Shown here: positions 21,034 to 32,521 of the stretch, piece after piece
Numbering within the stretch: the first letter of the stretch is position 1
Layout: every line of letters begins with the position of its first letter
Notes under the pieces: generated by a model
Database searches by the model: none
What the model saw: the letters and a program-made list of their open reading frames with translations, nothing else
Told to the model about the DNA's origin: nothing
DNA from: Papaver somniferum
Lineage: Eukaryota; Streptophyta; Magnoliopsida; Ranunculales; Papaveraceae
NCBI RefSeq assembly: GCF_003573695.1
Contig: NC_039361.1
Location: forward strand, 37,626,393-37,690,392
DNA: 64,000 bases
Reading direction: 5' to 3'
Program-made: the position numbers and the translations under genes

Positions 21034-22920
21034 ACATCAATTGATTTCTTTCATTGATTGTATTGGTCTATTATGAATAAAACTATTATGAATAAAATTA
21101 TTTTATTTGAGTAATTTTTCTTGTAATAGTTTTCGATTTACATAGCTTGTGCTTTATTGCTTTTATCTTATTGTTATCTATGATTATGAGATGTATGTTT
21201 TCGGTTTTACTACCTTAATGTTCTATCTCATATATTGTGAACCCTCATGGTTTGGGTGGCTTTTTGATTTAGCGGGATTAAGTTCTAGCCCTAGTAGGTA
21301 GGCTTTATCAAAGGATTATGAGGGATTCTAATGGAAACAGTATGTGAAAAAGTCACAATATGTTGAATCGGTTTGGTTTAGCATAAAAGCATATGTGTTT
21401 CAACGGTTTTCAACTTTTGATTGCAATAGTTAAAACCGGTTTTCAACCTTTCTCTGGTAAAGGTTGAGGTGTGTTGTTATTCTTTTGTTTATGCATAAGG
21501 ATGACAACGTGGTGATATTTCAATATCAATTCTCCCTGGACAAAGATGTTATCATATTGGAGAAGTGGATGCGAAATTTGAGGTAACAATCTTGTTAGTT
21601 AATTGTTTTCCTGTTTAAGAAAAGCCTGAGTTTATATTATATATATTTTGTTTCTTTTGCTTAACGAAATTTAGGTTTAAATGGTAGTTATTCCATGATG
21701 TGTGTGTGGATGTGTGTTTCAATTGATTCATGTTAAGAAAAACTATTGTTATCTTGCTTTATTGTGTGGTATCAATCGTTTAGGCTTACAAAATTACGGT
21801 ACAATTGATGTATGTGTGATTCAATTGGTTTCGGTTAAGAAAAACCTTTGGTATTTTGCTTTGGTATAGTATCAATGGTTTAGGCTTACAAAATTACGGT
21901 GCAATTGTGGTGCTTTTAATGTCTATGTTGATTCAATTGCTTCCGGTTGAGGTGAATAATTTTGCAAGTTGATTTATTTTGGTTTGTATGAATTATTTAT
22001 GGCTTAACGAAATAATATATGTACGGGATGAGTTGTTTAGCCCAATTCGATTCCGGATAAGAAACTAAGTTAATTCTGATCTTAGTTTGTCTTATCAAAG
22101 TGAGGTTTCAGTTATTCAAGTCTAATTGAATGCCTAAAGAAAGAAATGCTAGTAAACTAACCTAGTATTTGGTTTGTTTAAAATTGAAAGGTCTAAGTAT
22201 ATGGATAATTAGAACCTAATAAGAAAAATGGAGTTTATCTTTATTTTGGTCTTACCGAACTAAGCGGTTGTTCTTGAACAATCGGTTTAGAAAAGGGACT
22301 AATGTGATTAGTTGTTTTTGGTTTGCTAAACTAAATGGGAAAAATTGTTTCGGGTAATTGTTTCCTTGGTAACATATCAAAATAATACTACTTGTAGTTT
22401 CGGTTTTGATATTGGTTATCAGAACGTGATGTGTGGAACCCTCGTGCCTAACTCTACAGGTTTGCAAGTCTATTATGAGATTTGTAAGATTCTTTTCGTG
22501 TTGTCCTTTATTTTTCGTTTCTTTGTCATTTTTGTGACAAAAAGGGGGAGAAATATATGGAGTAAACAAGTGATACTGGCATTGATTTTATATTAATTGG
22601 TATCACTAAGGGAAAGAAAATTGGTACTTGAATGTTATATCTAACAAAAGAGTGAAAGTACAGACTAAGGGGGGGGGGGGTAACATGTCATATTGATTGG
22701 TATAACAAAGACGTGCGGATTGAATATCTACTTATCTTCCTTAGGGGGAGTATTAGCTTTGTTATTATAATGTCAACAACGGAATTTTCAAGGATTGAAT
22801 GTAAGCAGTTTTACTGTGTTGTTCAATCGAGAATAATCAAGCGGAGTGTAATGAATTCTTGTAATTTGTTTATCCATATGATGTAAGAGTTTTGTCACTA
22901 AAATTGACAAAGGGGGAGAT
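21034..22920 (+). other. Family A 3' non-coding region with tandem repeat and G-rich tracts
   Basis: Holds about two copies of a roughly 100-bp unit at 21714-21915 (shared TTTAGGCTTACAAAATTACG), a partial third after it, and a run of 12 G at 22669-22680. G-rich tracts follow the pattern GACAAAAAGGGGGAGA (22536-22551), TTAGGGGGAGTATTA (about 22741), and finally TGACAAAGGGGGAGAT (22905-22920), which abuts the LTR and serves as polypurine tract. The first and last are usual for SIRE-like elements. Confidence 0.75.
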
Positions 22921-25791
22921 TTTTAGAGCATTGATCGGTTGAACCCACCAAGCGTTGGTATGTCAAGTTTGGTTGTCATATTTTAGTGAATCAAAACTCA
23001 TGTTAAGAGTCGCTTGATTATGTACTAGAGTTAAACTTCGAATAGGTTAGCTTGAAAGCATTAGGATATGAGACATTACAAGTATTACGAAGTCTTGAAG
23101 ATGTGAAGAAGCAAGGAGCTACAACGACAACAATCATCCTTCCACTTGAGGTTAGTGATATTTGACTTGATTTGTTTCATTCCCTAACGTATCTTTCAAG
23201 TCGTGCATATTGAAAACATAACTGCGAAGCATGTTTGAACTCTAGATATACATAGTATTAAGGAATACAATACGAGGTTTATTGCTTAACCATTAAACTT
23301 TGTAGATAAGACAACGCCATAATCATTTGAATGTTATTGTGATTATGTATGGGTATGAGGTGAGGATTTCATCCCAGGGAACAATTTTTACATGTGTTCT
23401 AAGGAAGTAAGTTCATAAACTTGTTTGTGGACCGAAAAGGAAATTTCCAGGAGTTATTGGTTTTGTTATTTATTGCATATATTATGAACAACCAATATGT
23501 GTTATAGAGTATAACTGCTCACAACTTGTTGTGTTCTTGGTAGAACTATTCACAAAGTCCTGACTTTTGTATTGGTATAACTTTTATTAGTAAAACCAAT
23601 CTTAAGCAATCACCTGGTATGATCGGATTGTGTGTGCCTCGGGGAAAGGGAACTGATCCTTTTTGGGGAAAGGGAACCGATCCTTGTTGGGGGTAGGGAA
23701 CCGATCCTAGTGAGGGAAAGGGAACCGATCCTAAGGGCTGCAGTGCAGTAGGGAACCGATCCTTGTATGGGGTGCAACAAGGTTTATAGCAGAAAGGGGA
23801 ACCGATCCTATGGACATGTGAAACACATATGTGTTAGATACCATATATATGTGGGGAACCGATCCTAGTACCTAGTCAACCGAATCTTTGTAAAGCTAGT
23901 GTGACTCTGCATAGCACTCACATGGAGGTAGAACCGAAACTTGTTTTGGTAGATCCGTAAACCCATGATTGTGATTGAATGTTGGTTTTATCAATCACAT
24001 AGTTCTTGAAAGTCAAATGAACCAATTCTAAACTTGTTTGGAAGTGTGGAAAATCGGTTTCAAGGTTGTAAGTGTGAAAGAGAACTTACAAAGTAAAAAT
24101 GTCGACAAACTTTGAACAGGTGTTGTGAATGTTTATTTCTATAATTGTTCAAAGATATTCCTTAAAGGCTAAGGGAAGAGAATCCCGGAATCGAAACATA
24201 AGTAAGTTAAGAATCTTTTAATTAAGGTTATTAACTTAACTCTGTAGGGAAATTATGGAATTAGTATTGTGCATTTACTAATTAGATTTTCCGAGAGATT
24301 TCGATTGTTATTTTTGAACAGAGCATTTCCAGGAATTACGAAAACCTAATTTGTGCATTTATGAATATCTCGAGAATATTTTCGGTTTTGGAAATTCCTT
24401 GGTGTCCAAACTTCCTTGTCTATAAATACACGAAGTTTGCCTTTCTAGCAAACTAATCCTTCGTAACAACAAACTTCCTCTTTTGTCTTTGTTACTGGTG
24501 TAGCCGCCTACCGGAGAGGAGAGTAATCTAATTAGGTGAAATCTCTTACGACCGCTCGTTTTAAAGTCTTCTTTGGGATTGAGAAGCTCTAGCACGACCC
24601 GTTGGTGGGAAACTAGATAATTGCAGTTTATATTTGTTTCCGATTGATTTGATTGACTAATGGTGGTTGAAATATGATTGCACCTAGTTTGTTTATTCTT
24701 GAGAATCTTCTCTTCTGATATAAGATTCACTCAAACTAGTTCAGAGTTTCGACATGGATCTTTAGACTGTTGTTAGTTCTAAAGACGATCTTGTGATAAT
24801 CCATTGTTAACAGACTCCGTTTTGTGCGTGATTGATCACAAGAGATTCAAGTGATTGTGTGCAGGTTTTTATTGAATATTTAAGAAGATTTGAAGACAAA
24901 GAAGATATTGAAGATCTGACTTGGGTTTTATAATCTTTGGTGTGCAAAATACTTGTTTGGGAAAAGAGGATCCAATTAATACTCGGTTTATCCTTGTGGT
25001 AGATTGGATTGATTAATTGAGTAGATCGTCATCAACATGATTCTTCGGATTAAAGGTGTTGTTGGGTTAATCTTAACCTATTACCTTTGGGTGACTGAAC
25101 ATAAGATAGATCTAGACCCGACGAAAGAGTTTATGTTAAGATAAACGGAAGAGCCTTTGTCTGACTCATATCACTTGGTTGAATAAAGTTGATACCAAAC
25201 AAATTTCTTGTTCCCTTACTGTTTGGAATACGAACGAAAGGGATTTTTCAAAGTACGTGACTTTTTCACAAGTCGGAGGCGTGGGAATACAGATGAAACT
25301 AGGTAAACTATAGATTTAGCTAACTTTACGAAGTTGGGTGTAATTTTGTGTAGCGGCTTAATCCTGAGAGTATTCAATTCTGGACTAGGTCCGGGGGTTT
25401 TTCTGCATTTGCGGTTTCCTCGTTAAGAAAACTTCTGGTGTCTGTGTTATTTCTTTTCCGCATTATATTTGTTTATATAATTTAAATATCACAGGTTATG
25501 CATAATTTCAATCAATTGTGAATCCAACCTTTGGTTGTTGATTAAATTGATTGACACTTGGATATTTGTTTTTGATACCTTCCAAGTTATTTCTTATATT
25601 CAATCGGGTTCGCAAATTCCTATTTGTTTGATTGCAGATTGAATTGAGAAATAGAGATATAACTCTTTGATATACTTTTCTTAAGATTGAGTCCGACTAT
25701 CTAGTTGATTCTCTTGAAAGTATATTGGAGTTAGTACATTCAGATTTCTAAGAGAAATATTGGGTGTGGTTGTTAGACCCCCATTTTTTCA
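22921..25791 (+). repeat. Chimeric LTR: family A body joined to family B end
   Basis: The first 2.5 kb follow family A, including the GGAACCGATCCT array and CTATAAATA at 24420. From about 25425 to the end the 370 bp match the end of the family B LTR (31620-31990) and not family A. The switch lies in the shared inner block (25380-25431). The start reads TTTTAGAGC instead of TGTTAGAGC. On its left is an A interior with purine tract; on its right a B primer site and B interior. So it is at once the right LTR of A and the left LTR of B. Confidence 0.9.
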
Positions 25792-25793
25792 AT

Positions 25794-25805
25794 TGGTATC
25801 AGAGC
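25794..25805 (+). promoter_or_regulatory. Primer binding site, family B
   Basis: TGGTATCAGAGC two bases after the chimeric LTR, identical to that of family A. Confidence 0.93.
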
Positions 25806-25857
25806 AGGCAAACACATTTAAGACCTCATAAGTTTGTATTTGTAGCGATCTGACTCT

Positions 25858-27060
25858 ATGGACGTTAGTGCTATCTCAGATAAACGCATCATCAGAAATA
25901 AAAGTTTTGTTTCTATGAAATCTATTAAAGAGAAATATTCATTAATCTCGAATTTAGATGAACATTGTGTTCCAAAGAAACATGATTACACTGATAAGTG
26001 TTACCTAGATTACCTTTCGAACGAGTCTGACTCTGATGAAGAAAGGGAAGCATCCAAAGAGACTAAACTGATTCTAAATCTTGTTAGAATCCAAGCTGAT
26101 AGAATCAATCGGTTTAAACACAATTTCAATGCACTTATCGGTATAGTAAAAGATCGTGACTCTAATTTAAAGGATCTTAGCGAGGAAAACGCCATAGTTT
26201 GCTCCTCACAAACCTTACTTGAGGTGAAACTCAAAAAGTATGCCTTGAAAATTGAAAATCTTTTGAGTAAACTCTTTATTCAAGGATGTTCTAAAGAGTC
26301 CACTATACCAACCACTTCTGACCCAATTGATAATTCGGTTCCGGAAGCTAAATCACAATCCCTTCCAATTAGAAAAGATGTGCGTGTATCTTCCTCTAAT
26401 CAAGGAAACTTCACAGTGGTCGGAAGGAATAAATCTCCTAACAACAGTCTTAAGTTTGTTCACTCTAATCACTCGGATGATCAGAAAGTGTGTCTCTTTT
26501 GTGATTCAAAATGACAGGTTGAACGAAAAAGCAAGTCTACATTGAATAACAATTCTATTGTTCGACTTCAACACACCTTAGATTTAATACTCAAAGGTAT
26601 AACTGACATTCTAATGTCTAAACCTATTGGTTTTGGTACTCACCATGTGACTTTTTCCAGGAAAGTCAGTTCAATTTGCTCATCGAATGTTCAGACAAAT
26701 TGCAGTTTTAATACAATTGGGTCAAGGAGATTTCAGAAAGGTCACTCTCAACCTAATGAGAAGAATGATTTTCAAGATGTGAAAAATTTTCCTATAGATG
26801 GAAGAAACAATGGATATATGAAGGACAAACTAAATCTGATAATTGAAGGATACAAGGATCTTATCAATAGGCTGTCAAAATCCTCTAAACAAACTTCTTC
26901 TGGTAAGGACTCGAACTTAGTATCATATTTTTACGACAACAAGTTTTATGATAACTTTTCACATCAAAAAGGATACCTTCCTAGAATTGGAAGGAAAAAG
27001 ATACTCAACTGTGAACATCATTCATTTAATGAGATTAGGGTTCATACTTGTGCTAATTAA
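25858..27060 (+). pseudogene. Family B ORF1, about 400 codons with a single stop
   Basis: ATG at 25858 opens MDVSAISDKRIIRNKSFVSM. The frame runs to the TAA at 27058-27060 with only one break, a TGA at 26512-26514. The first half is highly charged with an acidic patch (SNESDSDEEREASKE) and helical stretches (KKYALKIENLLSKL). CLFC just before the stop could be half of a zinc knuckle, but no matching His/Cys pair follows. No gag, protease or RT motif is visible. It sits where gag begins and is best taken as a diverged gag or gag-replacement protein; function unknown. The D element opens with a similar word after its primer site. Confidence 0.6.
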
Positions 27061-27462
27061 TCACAAGGTTGAAATCTCTAACACAAAAATCTTGGTTGAG
27101 TGAGATATGGTCAGGCATACTTATTGGTGATAAGAAAACTATTGTCTTCAGACAACACTGCCTAAGTATTATTTGTGTCTCAAGAATCTCTTCGTATTTT
27201 TTAGTGTCGAAGAAGTTTTTTTTATGCAAATAAGTTGTCTGCTACTCTTGTGCTCTAAAAATTTGTGAAAGAAAATCTTCACGTGGCAAAATTATATTGT
27301 TGAGTCTTAAGGTACATTTCGTTTTAGTTTTGTTTTTATTTGGGCTCGGATTGTATTCGTACGGGTACCCATTTACATGTCACGAACTGTCTTTAGAAAC
27401 CCTAAAAGTTACCTTCCTTATGAAACCATTTAAATATCAAACCTATTGAGTCACATATGCAT

Positions 27463-27907
27463 ACTCTAGGTTATTATCGTTTTATCAAGAAGGTCTTCAC
27501 CTTCCCGCACTGGTTTTGCAAGAGGTTTTCTTGATAAGGGTATTGGTTTCGAGTCCAAAGGGAGGAAAAAAATAACCCTAGTAGAAGATGATGATCAAAA
27601 TCCTGATGCCTCATGCTACTATGCCTATACTTATCAGAATGTTGAGAATGAGGAGGTGGTTTCTGCTGAAGTGGTTCATGTTTTTCTTAAATACATTGAG
27701 GAAGAAAAACTGCAACTCGTTGATACCACGAAAGGTCTTGATATGTTAAGAACTGAGTTGAAAAAGGTTAAATCAGACCTTGTTCTCATGAAGACACATG
27801 TTGAAGATCTTCTCAATGAGGATATGTTCTATGAAGAAGTAGTGGATGCTTTCGATCACAAGCTCAAAGGACTCAAGACTCGTGGGGGTTCCGTAAGTGA
27901 TCTTTGA
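27463..27907 (+). pseudogene. Family B ORF2, charged coiled-coil-like, no ATG
   Basis: An open stretch of about 145 codons ends with TGA at 27905-27907. No ATG lies in its first part; GTG at 27656 or a lost upstream start are the options. The N-terminal part is basic (SRRSSPSRTGFARGF), the rest acidic and helical (EEEKLQLVDTTKGLDMLRTE, LKKVKSDLVLMKTHVEDLL), which suggests a coiled coil. No known domain. It lies between ORF1 and the 3' region, like ORF2 of family A. Confidence 0.45.
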
Positions 27908-29548
27908 TCTACGTTCATGGTCGGTTTTGTTGGTTTAGAAGTCTTTTTATTTTTGCTGGTTATCTTTATTTTTGTCTAGGCAACTTTTTATGAGAATTTA
28001 TTCTTGTGATTTGAGGATAACTAGGGTTTAGAATAGAAATTATTATGAGTACACATATCTATTGCCAACGATTTTCATCTTGCAATGTTTTTAGATTTAT
28101 TTATTTATATTCTAAATTTTATTTGGAAGATGATTTTGCAGTATTAATCTTTATGGTTTTATATATTGCAACTCTTTATGGGATATGTGTGTTTAAGTCC
28201 GTGAACTATGATTATCCCATATATGTCAAAAGTTAAATCTATTATATGTATTTATGCAAATATTGATGAAAAATAGAATGAATCTTTGAAAATTCCGCGG
28301 TATTGGTGTTTCCCCTGATCCACTCTATGTGAAAGTACTGTGTGGCTCCGTAAGTTCTCTTATGTAGAGCATTTCCGATTAAATTAATCATGGATTCTCT
28401 TGTGGTTAATTTGATTGAGTTTTCTGGATACAAATTCATGTTTCATGTGATTTGTTAATGTCCAAAGAAACCCTTCTTTTCTTGTAAAAGTAAGGTCGCT
28501 CTTGTTGTTCTTTCCGGAATGACATTTTATGGGGGAGAGTTCTTAATTGAATTTGTGCTTAATTTTCAAATCTTTGTGGGGAGTGCGGCTGTGGAATATT
28601 GTAGGAGTTTTCTTGTATCTCTATTAACTCCTTGATGAATGCATTTAGTTTCGTCTATATGAGGGAATCTAAGCAAAGTTGATATGTTTTCTTTTAGTCA
28701 TGAAGAATATCCATGAGAATTTCATTATGATCCCACTAGTTTACGGATCATTATGTAAGGGGGAGTAGTTTTCATGTGAGATGAAGTATTGACTAAGAGG
28801 GAGTGATACATACCACCATGGTATTTTTCGCTCCCAACTCCAACTTGAATGCCTGTCTTTGCAACTTCTGTAACAAAATTATTTAAAAAGAATATAAATA
28901 TTAGTCTCTACTACTATTCTTTAAGCTAACATAGTACTTAGTATTTTCATAAAACAAAGTTCTCTGCAATAAACTACAACTGAAAAATTAAGTAGTTAAT
29001 GGTTGAGAACAAAGACGCACGTACTCATAAGCCACCTATAGTCTTATATCAGTATACATTTTGCCTTCGATTTTTCTGCCTCTGGTAGTTTCGATACTTA
29101 CACCTATCATTCTTTATAAGTTAAATGTGCTGTCAATCGACCCATCAGCAGCAAAGATGACACACCATTCCGTCTATATTTCTGCAATGAATTTGTTGCC
29201 TTTTGCCTTAAATATCTTGATTCCATGAATTTTACGGCGTTCAAAGGTTGCACCTGTCCAATTATATCAAAGTTATGATATAATTGGACTTTCATCATAG
29301 GGTATATAATTGTATAACAATGATTGAGAGCAACTGTTTTCTCATTGTTATAGTTACGAATCTTCAACAACTATGATGCTGAGTTGAACACATTCAAAAT
29401 CACTGGAGTACTTGGAAGTGACGAAGATTTCGAGTAATGTTGAAGAACCAAGGAAATCAAGCATTTGGATGAAAAGCTACAAAGTTTATTTATTTTGTAA
29501 TCCATATGTATTGATAGTTTTGTCACTAAAATTGACAAATGGGGAGAT
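27908..29548 (+). other. Family B 3' non-coding region and purine tract
   Basis: G-rich tracts recur: GGGGGAGAGTTC (about 28531), AAGGGGGAGTAGTT (28758) and finally TGACAAATGGGGAGAT (29533-29548), which abuts the LTR. The order resembles families A and D. No ORF of note. Confidence 0.7.
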
Positions 29549-31990
29549 TGTGAGAGCACTACTCGGTCGAACTCGCAAGCGTTGCTAAATCAAGATTGTT
29601 TGTCAAGTTTAGTTTCCAAAACTATAAGTCTTTATTTCTAGTCTACTTATAGCTAAGTACCATATTAGGATAGTAAGTGTAGTTGAGCATTAGACTTCAC
29701 GGCGTTCATCGATTGAAGACAAAGAACTACTAAGGGGAGCTTGTGGAACTTCATCAAAAAAAGGTTTGTGAATACTTGAACTCATCTATCACTCAAAAGT
29801 GTATCTACTTTATCTCCTATTTGAAACAAAAGTCGTATAACTATATAGATTTCGATTATACACATTGATATTTTGAGCTGAGTTTAACTGGCTTACATAT
29901 TTCTCGAAATATGTGTTGGTAATATTTCACTTTAACCAGGTACATCTTATATTCTTGATGAAAGACAAAAAATGATCATGTGAAAATCGCCTGGTAACAT
30001 CTTACATGATTTGTGTGAGACAGTCATTTGATGTAGACTCAGAATGTTTCGTATTGATCATTCGATCACTTGAAAAATGCTTTGAAGCTAATAGTTCGTG
30101 TGAGACAGCTATTGTCGTCTTCTAAGAATATTTCAATGGTTGAAATGAGAGTTTAGAACAATTGGATATAAGCACAGTATGCGTGCTTGCATATGTGTAA
30201 TCCAAGTCTGGGAACCATGGTATGCATACCCGTATGCGTACTGATTGGTTTAGTAAATGTCCGGGAACTAAGTACGCATATCGGTACGCGTAGTGGCGTG
30301 AGGTTCAAGTTCCGGGACTTTACTGAGTTTGGTGGTATGCGTACAAGTTCGCGTACTGTCGAACCCAAACTTAGTCCGTCCACTTAGTTATGTGTACCTG
30401 TATGCATACTTGAGCAGGTTATGTTCTAAAATCGGTTTGTTCATGAACTAATACGTTTATATAATAACGAATGCAGTATTTTGCAAACCGTGGTTATAAT
30501 TGTTCATGAATTGATTCGAGTAAATCAAAATCGATTTTACTTCAATTGTGTCTTGTATACTTGTATGAGAATTTAAATAATTGAACAACTCTAGAACTAG
30601 TTTCATTCGAGTCATTTGAACTAGTTATGGTTAAGATGAAAATGGTTGATGTGAAAGTGTTCGTATGTCTAACTTTGGTTAACTATTGTTGATCCAACAA
30701 AGGTGTACACGTTTTGGTACGGTTACCCATACCTAAATGAAGTCACTTTTCATTTGTGTGTAACAAGCTAAGTTCGATATAACGGTTTAAAGATATTAGC
30801 TTGAGTCTAATAAGGTTTTCATCTAACGGTGAATATTGAATGCTTTGTTACCAAGGTAACATTGATTGCAAACCCTGATTCGAAGACTACATAAAGGAGA
30901 ACTCTAGCAACTGGGAAACCTAATCCCCACACTTCATGTGTGATACTAGTTGCGACTAGAGTCGATTCTCCTTTAACCTTAGGTTTTTCCAATACCCTGT
31001 AGGTTAACCACTTGAAGACTTCATTGGGATTGTGAAGCCAGACCCAACTATTTTCTCTGTAGTTGCGTGTTCTGATCTTGTGGTTTTCTATCGTGATTGA
31101 GTACTATCTTCTCAAAGATTGGCTCGAGATTTAAAATCCGATAGGCAAGATAAAAAGTAGTCACGAACATCTTCGTCTCATCGTTTGTGATTCCACAATA
31201 TCTTGTTTCGCTACCATACGATTAAGATTATTGTGAGGTGAATATAAGTATGGTATATCAATTGGTTCCCGTTCACCTTGATTTATCAAAACACAGAAGA
31301 AAAATCATAGGTTTATCTGTAGAAGACAGATTTATCTATTCAATAGAATTTTCTGTGTGAAACAAATTGGTTTATCAAGTCTTCGACTTTGGGTCGTAGC
31401 AACTCTTAGTTGTGGGTGAGATCATTTAAGGGAATCAAGTGCACAGAATCCGGCGTGGTTCTAGAGGCATAAGGAACGCGATTGTACCTTGATCAGTGTG
31501 AGATTGGTTAGGGCTCAACTACGTTCTAGTCCGAAGTTAACTTAGAGTAGGCGGCTTAATACAGTTTAGTTTTCAAATATGGACTAGGTCCCAAGGTTTT
31601 TCTGCATTTGTGGTTTCCTCATTAACAAAACTTCTGGTGTCTGTGTTATTTCTTTTCCGCATTATATTTGTTTATATAATTGAAATGTCACAGATTGTGC
31701 GTAAGTTCAATCAATTGTGAATCCAACCTTCGGTTGTTGATTAAATTGATTGACACTTGGATATTGGTTATTGATACCGTCCAAGTTATTTCTTATATTC
31801 AATCGGGCTCGCAAATTCCTATTTGTTTGATTGCAGATTGAATTGAGAAATAGAGATATAACTCTTTGATATACTTTTCTTAAGATTGAGTCTGACTGTC
31901 TAGTTGATTCTCTCGAAAGTATATTGGAGTTAGTCCATTCAGATTGCTAAGAAAAATATTGGGTGTGATTGTTAGACCCCCGCTTTTTCA
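29549..31990 (+). repeat. Family B right LTR, 2442 bp
   Basis: Starts TGTGAGAGCACTACTCGGTC (one change from TGTTAGAGCAC) after a purine tract and ends CCCCGCTTTTTCA. It holds a GTATGCGTAC-like array, a TATA-like CTACATAAAGG near 30888, and the shared inner block at 31579-31630. Closely related to the D LTRs outside the array. Followed by TCTTT and a cut C LTR. Confidence 0.9.
30170..30410 (+). repeat. GTATGC/GTAC array in the family B LTR
   Basis: Repeated words such as GTATGCATAC, GTATGCGTAC, TACGCATATC, GGTACGCGTAG and TTCGCGTACTG, spaced about 15-60 bp, upstream of the TATA-like site. Same relative place as the arrays of families A, C and D but a different motif. Open frames on both strands here (30153-30383, 30187-30387) are by-products. 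Confidence 0.7.
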
Positions 31991-32521
31991 TCTTTCATTT
32001 CGCTTTATATAGAAAACATAACATACGAAGCTATATTTATGACACTCTGGTGATTAGACTTGGTCATAACATTTTGGTCAAAGTATCAAGGAATTATATT
32101 GAATTACGAAGTATAACCCTTATCTTTTGAACTTCGCAAATACAACATCAACTATGTAATTAGTTACCTGATTATGTGTGGAATATAGGTGTAATTTCAT
32201 CTTAGGGAACTATGTATTATTACATTGGTTTAAGGAAGTACATGTATGAACTTGTTTTATAATCGAAAGGGAAATCTTAAGTGTATTGGTATGGTTCTTC
32301 ATTGAAAAATATTTGAACGACCAATGGAAGATGACAAGGTAGAACCAATCTTAACTTATATTGAAAATCAAGGTATAACCGGTCATAGCCTATATTGTGT
32401 GACAAGGAGTAACCAATCATAACTAGTTTTGGAAAGCAAGGTGTCACCGATCACAACCTACATTGGGAAGCAAGGTGTAACCAATCACAACCTACTTTGG
32501 GAATCAAGGTGTAATGGGTCG
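31991..32521 (+). repeat. Family C LTR, right copy, part before the nested D element
   Basis: Begins abruptly after the B LTR at a point equal to about base 255 of the family C LTR (compare 15897 onward). It runs into a 34-bp repeat array and is then split by the D insertion. It continues at 42185. Confidence 0.8.
32335..32521 (+). repeat. 34-bp minisatellite in the family C LTR, left part
   Basis: Units start at 32335, 32369, 32403, 32437, 32471 and 32505, exactly 34 bp apart. A typical unit begins CAAGGTGTAACCGATCACAA. The last unit is cut after 17 bp by the D element; the remaining 17 bp are at 42185-42201, and three more units follow (42202, 42234, 42268). Confidence 0.92.

Larger units (their letters stand above)
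16235..25791 (+). mobile_element. Family A element: long-LTR, gag-only copia derivative
   Basis: 5' LTR 16235-19059, Met-tRNA-type primer site 19062-19073, decayed gag 19138-20386, second small ORF 20731-21033, G-rich 3' region, then a right LTR 22921-25791 whose last 370 bp are of family B. No protease, integrase or RT motif is readable in the 3.9-kb interior, so the element is non-autonomous. The LTR length (2.8 kb), gag type and GACAAAAAGGGGGAGA signature suggest SIRE-like copia ancestry (inference). Confidence 0.85.
22921..31990 (+). mobile_element. Family B element: long-LTR, non-autonomous
   Basis: Left LTR is the chimera at 22921-25791, primer site at 25794-25805, ORF1 25858-27060, ORF2 about 27463-27907, G-rich 3' region, right LTR 29549-31990 (2442 bp). 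No pol motif. The two LTRs differ over their first 2.5 kb, so they cannot come from one reverse transcription. The right flank is a cut family C LTR. Confidence 0.85.

Noticed and set aside
22669..22680. Run of 12 G as polypurine tract
   Set aside because: It is about 240 bp from the LTR. The true tract abuts the LTR at 22905-22920.
30153..30387. Overlapping frames on both strands in the B LTR
   Set aside because: Produced by the palindromic GTATGC/GTAC array, which lacks stops.
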